64,000 nucleotides of DNA from Oscillospiraceae bacterium (GTDB taxonomy: Bacteria > Bacillota > Clostridia > Oscillospirales > Ruminococcaceae), in the NCBI GenBank assembly GCA_017848115.1, contig JAGAKZ010000017.1, positions 62,001 to 126,000 of the forward strand, given 5' to 3'. The position numbers were made by a program, and so were the translations under genes. Below are positions 25,841 to 34,152 of the stretch, one piece after another; position 1 is the stretch's first letter; each line of letters opens with the position of its first letter. The notes under the pieces are model-generated. The model was not told where the DNA came from and did no database searches. It saw nothing but the letters and a program-made list of their open reading frames with translations.

Positions 25841-25869
25841 TCGTCCGTATCATAAAATGATGCGGACGA
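25841..25869 (+). terminator. Terminator of the PASTA-like gene
   Basis: TCGTCCGTATCA pairs with TGATGCGGACGA (one G-U pair) across a 5-nt loop. TTTTTTT follows. Confidence 0.88.
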
Positions 25870-26152
25870 TTTTTTTAGAAAAATTTTTAAAGATCAAAGT
25901 TTGCAAAAATCACTTATAAGAAATACGCCGAAATAAAGAGAAAAATCGAGTATCAGAGAGATATTCTTTAAAAATTGCTAAATTTCCGTTAATTTCTCCT
26001 TAATTCTATGTTGCGGTTCATATGAACCTGTGATATAATTAAATCATCACATAAGAGGTTTGTGTGATTTTAAAAATAGGTTATAGGAACTGTTGTAAAG
26101 TTAAAATGATTTATAACAAAGTTCAGAAGTTCATGTTAAGGAGTCCTAAGAA
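25870..26152. other. Leader and regulatory region of the DUF1836 gene
   Basis: There is no gene here. A promoter with a perfect palindrome is at 26011-26039. It is followed by a leader of about 107 nt containing an imperfect hairpin near 26042-26072. Confidence 0.6.
26011..26039 (+). promoter_or_regulatory. Promoter with embedded operator for the DUF1836 regulator
   Basis: TTGCGG (26011-26016) and TATAAT (26034-26039) have a 17-bp spacer. The perfect 14-bp palindrome GGTTCATATGAACC (26015-26028) covers the end of the -35 box and most of the spacer. Repression by a bound dimer is likely. Confidence 0.75.
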
Positions 26153-26731
26153 ATGATTAAAACCATTCCAGGTACGACTATGGCGTACTCAGAAAAAGTA
26201 AAAACAGAGGCATTTTCCCTTATCTCTCCTATTCTGACGGCAACCGGTGGTCTTACACTTTCACAGCTTTCAAAGCTTACCGGGTTGGGCGGATCGACAA
26301 TTCAGAATTGGATAAAAAGAGGCTGGGTAGTAAATATTCCGGGGAAAAAATATTATGAAGTACAGCTCATAAGAATATTGCTTATAAATATGTTAAGAGG
26401 AACAATGCAGTTGGAAAACATTGCTATTCTTATGAACTATATAAACGGTAAAGTCGAAGATACAAGTGATGACATCATTCCAGATATAGATCTTTACAAT
26501 ATATTCTGCTCAATTATCTGTGAACTTGATGAAAAAAGAATCTTCGAATCTGATGGCATCAGAGCTACAATCAAAGAAATAATAAAGAAAAACGACAGCT
26601 ATGTCAAAGAACAAGAACAGATATTAGAAAATACACTCTTTATCATGACACTGGCTTATCAATCATCAATGATTAAAAATCAAATGGAACAAGAATACGA
26701 AAGATTGGACATAAACAAATATAAAATATAA
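26153..26731 (+). CDS. DUF1836 (MerR-like HTH) regulator
   Basis: This 192-aa protein has an N-terminal helix-turn-helix of MerR type (LTLSQLSKLTGLGGSTIQNW, residues 35-54, then IKRGWV). The DUF1836 body follows, with QLIRILLINMLRGTMQLENI and NYINGKVEDTSDDIIPD. AAGGAG precedes the ATG by 8-9 bases. Its own promoter carries a palindromic operator, suggesting autoregulation. A strikingly A-rich tract follows its stop before the SPFH gene, and no terminator is evident, so the two genes may be co-transcribed. Confidence 0.85.
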   Translation: MIKTIPGTTMAYSEKVKTEAFSLISPILTATGGLTLSQLSKLTGLGGSTIQNWIKRGWVVNIPGKKYYEVQLIRILLINMLRGTMQLENIAILMNYINGKVEDTSDDIIPDIDLYNIFCSIICELDEKRIFESDGIRATIKEIIKKNDSYVKEQEQILENTLFIMTLAYQSSMIKNQMEQEYERLDINKYKI

Positions 26732-26942
26732 AAAGAAATATAACAAAAACAAAAAACAAAAATATAAATAAAAAAAGAACAAAAAGAAAGTATAACAAAG
26801 AACAAAAGAAAAAATAACAAAACGAGTATAACGAATATTAAGCGTGAATCAAAAAACAAAGGAACGGGTATAATAAAGTAAACTTAGGATAGGAAACAAC
26901 TATAACAACTGCCATAACGGCTACATAACAAGGAGAATACTT
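26732..26942. other. A-rich, purine-biased leader of the SPFH gene
   Basis: About 200 bp consist mostly of A and G, with ATAAC recurring roughly nine times. It encodes nothing recognisable. A TATAAT near 26870 lacks a convincing -35 box. Confidence 0.6.
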
Positions 26943-27830
26943 ATGACAAACAATATTAACGGCAATAACATTCCAAAATATGTTAACACAAGACCTTCAT
27001 CAAAAGAATCAAAAAAAATGATTATCGGAACAATTGCAGCAGTAGTTGCATTTATAACAGTAGCTTCATCAATTACTATAGTTCCGGCAGGACACACCGG
27101 TGTTGTCATGACACTTGGAAAAGTTTCAAACAATGTATATCAGGAAGGCTTTCATCTTAAACTTCCAGTAGTTCAGACAGTAGAAATTATGTCAAATAAA
27201 ATTCAGGTTTATGAGACATCCGCTACAGCAGTATCAAAGGACCTTCAGTCAGTAAGCAGTTCTATTGCTGTAAACTACAAAATCTCAAATGATGCAAGCG
27301 CTAGTATATTTCAGAAAATCGGTACTGACTATCAGAGTATCATTCTTATGCCTGCAGTACAGGAGAGTATGAAATCCGTAACAGCACGCTATACTGCCGA
27401 AGAGCTTATCACAGAACGTGCAATAGTAGGTGAAGAAATTAAATCTACACTCGAAAGCAAGGTTTCTGAGTATGGTATACTTATTGAAAAATTCAATATC
27501 GTGAACTTTGACTTCTCTACAGAGTTCAACAATGCAATTGAAGCAAAACAGGTTGCTGAACAGAATCTTATAAAAACAAAGACTGAACAGGAACAGGCTA
27601 TAGTTATTGCCGAAGCAGAGGCACAGAAGAAGAAAATAGCAGCACAGGCTACAGCGGAAGCTACACTTACAGAAGCCAATGCACGTGCTGAAGCTAATAG
27701 TCTTCTCAACAACTCTATCACAGAACTTATTATCAGATACGAACAGATATCCAAATGGAACGGTGAACTTCCGAAAGTTATGTCCGATGCTTCATCACTG
27801 ATAGATGTTGGATTATCTGCAACAGAATAA
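26943..27830 (+). CDS. SPFH/band-7 (prohibitin-like) membrane protein
   Basis: This 295-aa protein has a short cytoplasmic N-terminus and one transmembrane helix (residues about 25-47). The SPFH domain follows (IVPAGHTGVVMTLGKVSNNV, then EGFHLKLPVVQTVEI). A coiled coil (about 200-255: EQAIVIAEAEAQKKKIAAQ and alanine-rich repeats) should drive oligomerisation into a membrane ring or microdomain. AAGGAG precedes the ATG. No NfeD-like or HflC-like partner is adjacent. Its stop lies 20 bp before thiN. Confidence 0.9.
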   Translation: MTNNINGNNIPKYVNTRPSSKESKKMIIGTIAAVVAFITVASSITIVPAGHTGVVMTLGKVSNNVYQEGFHLKLPVVQTVEIMSNKIQVYETSATAVSKDLQSVSSSIAVNYKISNDASASIFQKIGTDYQSIILMPAVQESMKSVTARYTAEELITERAIVGEEIKSTLESKVSEYGILIEKFNIVNFDFSTEFNNAIEAKQVAEQNLIKTKTEQEQAIVIAEAEAQKKKIAAQATAEATLTEANARAEANSLLNNSITELIIRYEQISKWNGELPKVMSDASSLIDVGLSATE

Positions 27831-27850
27831 AAATAAAAGGATAAAAAACT

Positions 27851-28474
27851 ATGTCAGAGATATGTTACATTGTAGGAGCAGGAGAAAATTTTAAAAGTGA
27901 TATCTTCTCTCCTTCAGAAAACGACCTTGTAATAGCAGCTGACGGTGGATACAAATTTTTAAGGGAAAATAACATCCGCACAGATATTATACTTGGTGAT
28001 TTTGATTCACTCGACACTGAAACAGAGATTACCGGTTCTCAGATAATAAGACTCAATCCGGTAAAAGATGAAACAGATACGCTTTATGCGATAAATAAAG
28101 GAATAGAGAAAGGATACACTACATTTCATATCTACGGTGGTACAGGCGGCCGTACAGATCACACTATAGCAAATATTCAAAGTCTGACGATGCTTGCAAA
28201 AAAAAATATGCAAGGCTTCCTGTACACCGAAAATGAAATCATAACGGTTATCTGCAACAAAAGTTTAAATTTTAACAAAAATAAAAAAGGATATGTTTCT
28301 GTATTTTCTCTTGACAATGAAAGTTATGGTGTTACAGAAACAGGAATGAAATATTCACTCAGTGACTATACTATGAGCAATAGTTATCCTATAGGTGTGA
28401 GCAATGAATTTATCGGAAAAGATAGTACGATATCGGTAGACAACGGAACATTATTGATTATTTATTCGAGATAA
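27851..28474 (+). CDS. thiN: Thiamine diphosphokinase
   Basis: This 207-aa enzyme converts thiamine to thiamine diphosphate with ATP. Motifs are AADGGYKFL (residues 29-37), ILGDFDSLD (51-59), KDETDTLYAI (75-84) and GGTGGRTDHT (about 97-106), covering the substrate and metal sites of ThiN/TPK. The weak ribosome site AAGGAT suits a housekeeping level. In many Firmicutes this gene follows rpe/rsgA; here it sits after the SPFH gene instead. No TPP riboswitch was seen upstream. Confidence 0.93.
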   Translation: MSEICYIVGAGENFKSDIFSPSENDLVIAADGGYKFLRENNIRTDIILGDFDSLDTETEITGSQIIRLNPVKDETDTLYAINKGIEKGYTTFHIYGGTGGRTDHTIANIQSLTMLAKKNMQGFLYTENEIITVICNKSLNFNKNKKGYVSVFSLDNESYGVTETGMKYSLSDYTMSNSYPIGVSNEFIGKDSTISVDNGTLLIIYSR

Positions 28475-28506
28475 TAAAACAGAAAAAACTTCAAGGAGAT
28501 ATTTTT

Positions 28507-28710
28507 ATGATTAACAGGAGAAATAATAAAAGAAAATTTTCGATGAAAAATGCCATGATGGCGGCAACAGCTTTTGCTTTAGGCGTTTCATATACAGGCT
28601 ATTCAGAAAATACAGTCTTAACTCCTGATATGCAAACAATAATATCGGGGACAGATTATCAAAATCATACCCCTGACAACAACGATAAAGACAACAAAAA
28701 TAGTAAATAA
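28507..28710 (+). CDS. Small exported hypothetical protein
   Basis: This 67-aa product has a basic start (MINRRNNKRKFSMK) and a short hydrophobic segment (NAMMAATAFALGVSYTGYS) like a signal peptide or anchor. A polar Asp/Asn/Lys tail follows. AAGGAG lies at normal spacing and a terminator follows, so it is probably real and co-transcribed with thiN. No family was recognised. Confidence 0.65.
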   Translation: MINRRNNKRKFSMKNAMMAATAFALGVSYTGYSENTVLTPDMQTIISGTDYQNHTPDNNDKDNKNSK

Positions 28711-28727
28711 ATAAATTTTCCTCAAAA

Positions 28728-28764
28728 AAATATCGGATGCTTCGTTATGAAACATCCGATATTT
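28728..28764. terminator. Bidirectional terminator
   Basis: AAATATCGGATG pairs exactly with CATCCGATATTT across a 13-nt loop, with T-runs both ways. It lies between convergent genes. Confidence 0.88.
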
Positions 28765-28771
28765 TTATTTT

Positions 28772-29902
28772 CTAATAACCATTTACATGGTACTTTTTCA
28801 TTTTTGCAGGATAATTTTTATATGAGATATCCAGATCAACATAGTTCTGAGAACCATTTAGTCCCATTATGTCTGTACCGTCAACCACACCGGTCTGTGA
28901 ATGCTGCCATATTCCACATGGCATATTAGGTTCCGGTATAGAGTAACCGGCACACCATATGTCAAAATCAACTGTTATTCTGTCAAACTCAAGATATGTA
29001 CTTGAAAAATCCACATTTGTATAGAACATTGAATAATATCCATTGCTCTGTGTCTTATTCAAAAAAGCCAGAATCGTATCTGTGAGAGCTTTTTTATCAT
29101 TTGCCAAAGGATTGTTTTTCAAGGATCTGTATTCAAAATCACAAACTACAGGATACTCCAGCTGATAACCGGAAATAGCATCCAGGCAAGCCTGTGCTTC
29201 GCTTTCGGCTTCCTCTATACTCTTGGCATTTGAGAACCAGTACACTCCGCAATCTATGCCAACAGCTTTGGCTCCGTTTATATTTTCATAGAACTTTGAT
29301 TCTACCTCAGTTCCTTCGCCTGCTTTGATTATAGCAAACTGAATACCGGCATTTTTTATACGCTGCCAGTCAATTGTTCCCTGCCAACGTGATACATCTA
29401 TTCCTGTACGTGTAACATCACTGTCATCAATTTCTTCAACAACAGGCTGAGGACTTGCTACAGCATCCTGGATAACTGCATGCTGAATTTCAGGTTCCTG
29501 ATAAACAATAGGTTCTGTAACAGCTATTGTAACATCTTCTACTACTGTAGTAACAACCGGTGGTTCCGTCACAACCGGTGCCTGTGTAACCGCTGGCGCC
29601 GGAGTAGCAACAGTTGTTTGTGAAACTGTCGTATTAACAGCTTCTGTTACTATCGGAGCTTCAGTAACTACAGGAAGAGGCTTTTTCTCAAAAATTTCTT
29701 CAAGTCTTACATGAGGACTGCTTGCTACACTAAGCAAAGGTTCTTTATCCTCAGTGACACCCTTTTCATATTTCACAAGAACTGTGTTCAAGGAAACAGA
29801 ACGGTCAATTTTAAAATTCCCCATCCATTCTCCAACAGTGCCCGATAAAAATACCGGCATCATTGAACTTATAAGCAATCCTGCGACTTTGTGTCTAAAC
29901 AT
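28772..29902 (-). CDS. Secreted GH25 lysozyme with T/V/P-rich linker
   Basis: This 376-aa protein has a signal-like N-terminus (residues 1-24). A long Thr/Val/Pro/Ala linker spans about 75-160 and carries repeated VTEAP and VVTEPP units. A GH25 muramidase domain (about 163-365) begins GIDVSRWQGTIDWQRI and contains VVCDFEYRS, where the catalytic acid pair lies (the family has D-x-E). It should cleave peptidoglycan between MurNAc and GlcNAc. The domain is at the C-terminus and the linker spaces it from the membrane or wall. A perfect promoter precedes it, and its ribosome site (GGCGGTG) is unusual. Confidence 0.92.
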   Translation of the reverse strand: MFRHKVAGLLISSMMPVFLSGTVGEWMGNFKIDRSVSLNTVLVKYEKGVTEDKEPLLSVASSPHVRLEEIFEKKPLPVVTEAPIVTEAVNTTVSQTTVATPAPAVTQAPVVTEPPVVTTVVEDVTIAVTEPIVYQEPEIQHAVIQDAVASPQPVVEEIDDSDVTRTGIDVSRWQGTIDWQRIKNAGIQFAIIKAGEGTEVESKFYENINGAKAVGIDCGVYWFSNAKSIEEAESEAQACLDAISGYQLEYPVVCDFEYRSLKNNPLANDKKALTDTILAFLNKTQSNGYYSMFYTNVDFSSTYLEFDRITVDFDIWCAGYSIPEPNMPCGIWQHSQTGVVDGTDIMGLNGSQNYVDLDISYKNYPAKMKKYHVNGY

Positions 29903-29946
29903 TTTTTACACCGCCATTTCTCGTTATTTCCCACTATCCGCTCTTA

Positions 29947-29975
29947 ATTATATCAGATAACACGAGAAATGTCAA
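29947..29975 (-). promoter_or_regulatory. Promoter of the GH25 gene
   Basis: On minus, TTGACA (29975-29970) and TATAAT (29952-29947) are perfect boxes with a 17-bp spacer. Confidence 0.85.
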
Positions 29976-30022
29976 TACAATATTTGTTGAATATAGCCAA
30001 TATTCGTTTTGTAACGACAATA

Positions 30023-31627
30023 TTATTTATTTGTTTTTTCTCTCTTGTAGTCAAGATATTCTTCATAAGTGCCCATTCTGTCGATTATTCCATCAGGAGT
30101 TATTTCGATGATCCTATTGGCTACCGTCTGAAGAATTTCGTGGTCATGAGATGTAAAGAGCACTACACCCTTAAAGCTTTCAAGACCGTTATTTACAGCT
30201 GTTATACTTTCAAGATCAAGATGGTTTGTAGGCTGATCAAGAAGAAGAACATTTGAACCAAAAAGCATCATTCTTGAAAACATACATCTTACCTTTTCGC
30301 CACCTGAAAGTACGTTTACGGGCTTGTACACATCATCACCTGAAAAGAGCATTCTTCCAAGGAAACCTCTGAGATATGTTTCTGTTTCGTCATTTACAGA
30401 ATACTGTCTTATCCAGTCAACGATAGAAAGAGTACAGTCATTAAAATATTTTGAGTTATCCACAGGGAAATATGAACATGATGTGGATACACCCCACTTG
30501 AAGTCACCACTGTCCGGAGTTTCTTCTTCCATAAGTATTTTGAAAAGCATCGTGAGAGCCTGTTCATTTTCACTTATAAAAGCAACCTTATCCTCTCTTC
30601 CAAGTGTGAAACGGATATTTTTAAGAATTGTTTCGCCATCAACAGTCTTACATATGTCATTTACAGAAAGTACTTCTTTACCCAGTTCCCTGTCAGGTGT
30701 GAAGCCTATATAAGGATATTTTCTGCTTGATGCAGGCATTTCTTCAACTGTAATTTTCTCAAGAAGTTTTCTTCTGGAGGTAGCCTGACTTGATTTTGAT
30801 TTGTTTGCTGAGAAACGTTCAATAAACGACTTGAGTTCTTTTATCTTTTCTTCTGCCTTCTTGTTCTGCTGCTTCATCATTCGCTGGATAAGCTGGCTTG
30901 ATTCGTACCAGAACTCGTAGTTTCCGACATAAAGTTTTATTTTAGTATAGTCTATATCAACTATATGAGTACATACATTATTCAGGAAATGTCTGTCATG
31001 AGATACAACAAGAACCGTTCCGAAATATTCTGCAAGAAAATCTTCGAGCCATCTTATTGCATCTATGTCAAGGTGGTTTGTAGGTTCGTCAAGAAGAATA
31101 ATATCAGGGTTTCCGAAAAGTGCCTGTGCAAGAAGTATCTTTACTTTTTCCTTACCGGAAAGTGCAGACATCTGCATATAAAGAAGATCTTCTGTCATAC
31201 CAAGACCCTGAATGAGCTTTGAAGCATTTGACTCTGCCTCCCAGCCATCAAGTTCTGCAAACTCTGCTTCAAGTTCGGATGCACGTATTCCGTCTTCTTC
31301 TGTGAAGTCTTCTTTGGCATATATAGCATCTTTTTCCTGCATAATACTATACAGCTTATCATTTCCCATTATTATAGTATCAAGAACTGTGTATTCATCA
31401 TAAGCAAAGTGATCCTGTTTGAGAACTGACATTCTTGCATCTTTTTTTATTGCAACTTCTCCGGTTGTCGGCTCCAGCTCACCGCTGAGTATTCTGAGAA
31501 ATGTTGATTTACCTGCACCGTTAGCCCCTATAATACCATAACAGTTGCCATTTGTAAATTTTAAGTCTACATTTTTAAAAAGCGTAGTTCCGCCAAATTG
31601 CAAACTCACATTTGAAACGTTTATCAT
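30023..31627 (-). CDS. ABC-F family ATPase (YkpA/YbiT type)
   Basis: This 534-aa protein has two ATP-binding cassettes and no transmembrane part, so it acts on ribosomes rather than in transport. Cassette 1 has GANGAGKST (about residues 36-44), LSGKEKVKILLAQ and LLDEPTNHLD. Cassette 2 keeps LSGGEKVRCMFSR and LLDQPTNHLD, but its Walker A reads SENEQALT and lacks the Gly-Lys core. A linker helix (about 240-285) with many Lys/Glu lies between the cassettes. A role in translation or antibiotic tolerance is only a family inference. Confidence 0.9.
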   Translation of the reverse strand: MINVSNVSLQFGGTTLFKNVDLKFTNGNCYGIIGANGAGKSTFLRILSGELEPTTGEVAIKKDARMSVLKQDHFAYDEYTVLDTIIMGNDKLYSIMQEKDAIYAKEDFTEEDGIRASELEAEFAELDGWEAESNASKLIQGLGMTEDLLYMQMSALSGKEKVKILLAQALFGNPDIILLDEPTNHLDIDAIRWLEDFLAEYFGTVLVVSHDRHFLNNVCTHIVDIDYTKIKLYVGNYEFWYESSQLIQRMMKQQNKKAEEKIKELKSFIERFSANKSKSSQATSRRKLLEKITVEEMPASSRKYPYIGFTPDRELGKEVLSVNDICKTVDGETILKNIRFTLGREDKVAFISENEQALTMLFKILMEEETPDSGDFKWGVSTSCSYFPVDNSKYFNDCTLSIVDWIRQYSVNDETETYLRGFLGRMLFSGDDVYKPVNVLSGGEKVRCMFSRMMLFGSNVLLLDQPTNHLDLESITAVNNGLESFKGVVLFTSHDHEILQTVANRIIEITPDGIIDRMGTYEEYLDYKREKTNK

Positions 31628-31684
31628 GTGTCCTCCCGATATTTTTTAAAAAATTTTAGTGTATGAAAATACACATACATCTTT

Positions 31685-31713
31685 ATTATATCAACTATGC
31701 AACTGTATTTCAA
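31685..31713 (-). promoter_or_regulatory. Promoter of the ABC-F gene
   Basis: On minus, TTGAAA (31713-31708) and TATAAT (31690-31685) have a 17-bp spacer. Confidence 0.78.
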
Positions 31714-31820
31714 TTAGTTTATTAAACAAAAGCATTTCAATTCACGCCAATATTTTTATGGAAATATGCACATTTGAAACATTTAATATCTGTGTAAACT
31801 AACAAATATAATCAAAAGCA

Positions 31821-31849
31821 TTGACAAATCTTGCTTTTCATGTTATAAT
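31821..31849 (+). promoter_or_regulatory. Perfect sigma-A promoter of the candidate small RNA
   Basis: TTGACA (31821-31826) and TATAAT (31844-31849) with a 17-bp spacer face away from every neighbouring coding strand. Confidence 0.85.
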
Positions 31850-31855
31850 TAAAAC

Positions 31856-32001
31856 AAGTTAGAGCAGGATTAACGAACGTGATTTTTACGCAAAAATGAT
31901 ATAGTTGTTTTTGTGTTTAAATACTCCAAACTCTTTTTTCATCATTCTTTTCTTTTCTGTTATTTAAAAAACACACAGTTTTTCTGTGTGTTTCTTTTTT
32001 T
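31856..32001 (+). ncRNA. Candidate small RNA, about 145 nt
   Basis: The transcript would run from a perfect promoter to an intrinsic terminator (31969-31993 with a T7 tail). It contains no ORF with a ribosome site: the only ATG, near 31894, meets a stop at once. An internal hairpin pairs CGCAAAAA with TTTTTGTG (about 31886-31914). Downstream genes on plus are absent, so the terminator ends the RNA. It does not resemble 6S, SRP or RNase P RNA. The 3' end would touch the recN mRNA terminus. Confidence 0.6.
31969..31993. terminator. Bidirectional terminator (recN and candidate small RNA)
   Basis: AAACACACAG pairs exactly with CTGTGTGTTT across a 5-nt loop. TTTTTTT follows on plus and TTTAAATA on minus. 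Confidence 0.88.
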
Positions 32002-32006
32002 ATATT

Positions 32007-33671
32007 CTATTTTCTTTTATTAAGCATAAGTTGCTCTCTGGCGTTTTGCATCATCAGTTCGCTCGGATTTTCTCCGCTCATTATACGTGCAACTTCGCCT
32101 GCTCTGCCCTCGTCATCAAGTCTTATTACATCCGTAACTGTACGCCCGTCCACAGTTTCTTTTTTTATAAGCAGATGATTGTCTGCCATAACAGCCATCT
32201 GCGGAAGATGTGTAACACAAAGCACCTGACGATGTTCACTTATTTCCTGTAGCTTTATTCCTATTTTCTGAGCAGCTCTTCCACTTACGCCTGTATCTAT
32301 TTCATCAAAAATAAGCGTCGGAATGTCGTCCTTATCAGCTATAACAGTTTTAAGTGCAAGCATTATTCTCGAAAGTTCACCACCTGAAGCAATTTTTGAT
32401 ATGGACTTCGGTGTTTCACCTTTATTTGCTGATATCAGAAACTCTACAGAATCCATTCCGTTTGATGATAACTTTCCTTTTTCATGTTTCACTTCAAGAA
32501 CAACATTTGGCATATCAAGAAAAGTAAGTTCCTCTGTTACACGCTGTATAAATCTGTTTGCCGTTTCTTCACGATATGAATAAAGTTTCTTCGCCTTTTC
32601 AGTGGTTTCAAGCAGAAAACGTTCCTTTTCATTTTCAAGTTCAGCAAGCATCTGCGTACTGTTTTCAAGTGTATACAGCTCTTGGTCCGATTCTTCACAC
32701 AGAGTTATTATATCATTTAACTCCATAGAATATTTCTTTTTAAGACTATTTATAAGTTCATATCTTCTGGATACAAAATCAAATGTTTCATCATCTATTT
32801 CAAGAGTTCCGGCACAGTGGGAAAGTTCGGAACATATATCGGAAAGCTCGATCTTTATAGACGATAATCTCTCAAGAATATTATTTACAGTAGGATAGAC
32901 ATCAGATATTGATTCAAGATGGCTCTCTACTGTATTAAGCATATCGACTACACAGTCACCGTCACTGTCTATACAGAACTCTGATGACACCAGTGCTTTT
33001 ATAATATCTGTACTGTTTCGGAGCATATTGTACTCTTCTTCAAGTTCGATATCCTCATCTTTTTCAAGTTCAAGAGGCTTTATCTCCTCGACAATAGTTT
33101 CAAGATATATTCTTCGCTGTGCAGCTTTTGCACAGCTTGCCTTCAGTTCAGAAAGCTTTCTTGCGGCACTCTGAAGATTTTTAAAAGATTCTTTATATTC
33201 AAGAAGAAAAGAACTGTCACCGCCAAAACTATCAAGTATAGACGTATGTTTATCAGGTGAAAGCAATATCTGATTGTCGTGCTGTCCATGAATATTTATC
33301 AGCAGTTCACCTAGTTCTCTCAGGACTGACACTGTTGATGTACGGTTATTTATTCTTGCAACACTTCCGCCATCTGCGCTTATTTCACGTGTTATGGTTA
33401 TTTCATCATCAGAATATCGTATTCCAAGCTCATCGAGCTTTTTTTCAACACTTTCCGACAATCCTGTGAATAAAGCTGTGATTACCGCTTTATCACTTCC
33501 TGTTCGTACTATATCTTTGGTTACACGCTGTCCTAAAACTGCGTTTATACCGTTTATGAGAATTGATTTTCCGGCACCTGTTTCTCCGGTAAATACATTA
33601 AAATTTTCTTCAAGTGGTATCACCGCATTTTTTATAACTGCTAGATTTTCTATATATATTTCCTTGAGCAT
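32007..33671 (-). CDS. recN: DNA repair protein RecN
   Basis: This 554-aa SMC-like ATPase has Walker A FTGETGAGKSILINGIN near residue 30. Long coiled coils flank the middle. The C-terminal signature IASGGELSRIMLALK and Walker B LIFDEIDTGVSG are near residues 430-475. It acts in double-strand break repair. It is the last gene of a long minus-strand cluster after argR, the common clostridial order argR-recN. It ends at a strong terminator. Confidence 0.96.
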   Translation of the reverse strand: MLKEIYIENLAVIKNAVIPLEENFNVFTGETGAGKSILINGINAVLGQRVTKDIVRTGSDKAVITALFTGLSESVEKKLDELGIRYSDDEITITREISADGGSVARINNRTSTVSVLRELGELLINIHGQHDNQILLSPDKHTSILDSFGGDSSFLLEYKESFKNLQSAARKLSELKASCAKAAQRRIYLETIVEEIKPLELEKDEDIELEEEYNMLRNSTDIIKALVSSEFCIDSDGDCVVDMLNTVESHLESISDVYPTVNNILERLSSIKIELSDICSELSHCAGTLEIDDETFDFVSRRYELINSLKKKYSMELNDIITLCEESDQELYTLENSTQMLAELENEKERFLLETTEKAKKLYSYREETANRFIQRVTEELTFLDMPNVVLEVKHEKGKLSSNGMDSVEFLISANKGETPKSISKIASGGELSRIMLALKTVIADKDDIPTLIFDEIDTGVSGRAAQKIGIKLQEISEHRQVLCVTHLPQMAVMADNHLLIKKETVDGRTVTDVIRLDDEGRAGEVARIMSGENPSELMMQNAREQLMLNKRK

Positions 33672-33695
33672 TTTTCTTTCTCCCTCTTATTGTCA

Positions 33696-34133
33696 TCAGT
33701 TGTTTATGATTTTCTTTAGTGACAAAGCAAGTTTACGTGCATTTTCTTCATTTCTCAGAAGAATAAATATCGTATCGTCTCCGGCTATAGTCCCTAAGAT
33801 CTGATTATACTTCATCGAATCAATCATAGCACACGCTGCCTGAGCCATACCTGTATGACACTTTATAACAACCATATTTATTGCATAATCAACACTTATT
33901 ATCGTCTGTATGAGAAGATTTGAAAAACGTGCATCCTGGCTGTCAGAACGCACATATTTGTATCTTCCGTTTTCATTCGCTTTTACTATGCGAAGCTCCT
34001 GAATATCCCTCGAAACAGTTGGCTGGGCAACATTAAAACCTGCTTTTATAAGTTCGTCAAGCAGTGCCTCCTGTGTTTCTATATTTTTTTCGGATATTAT
34101 CTCAAGTATTTTTTTCTGTCTTTTATTTTTCAT
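33696..34133 (-). CDS. argR: Arginine repressor
   Basis: This 145-aa protein has an N-terminal winged helix (IIETQEALLDELIKAGFNV region, with QPTVSRDIQELRIVK at about 37-51). The C-terminal arginine-binding oligomerisation domain contains GTIAGDDTIFIL (about 113-124). It controls arginine genes, none of which are in the window. The ribosome site GGTGGTG is 6 bases upstream of the ATG. The gene lies between nadK and recN, with 24 bp to recN. Confidence 0.95.
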   Translation of the reverse strand: MKNKRQKKILEIISEKNIETQEALLDELIKAGFNVAQPTVSRDIQELRIVKANENGRYKYVRSDSQDARFSNLLIQTIISVDYAINMVVIKCHTGMAQAACAMIDSMKYNQILGTIAGDDTIFILLRNEENARKLALSLKKIINN

Positions 34134-34152
34134 CAGAACACCACCGTCTGTT

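Noticed and set aside
26860-26880. Separate promoter for the SPFH gene
   Set aside because: A TATAAT is present, but no -35 box lies 16-18 bp upstream in the purine-rich tract.
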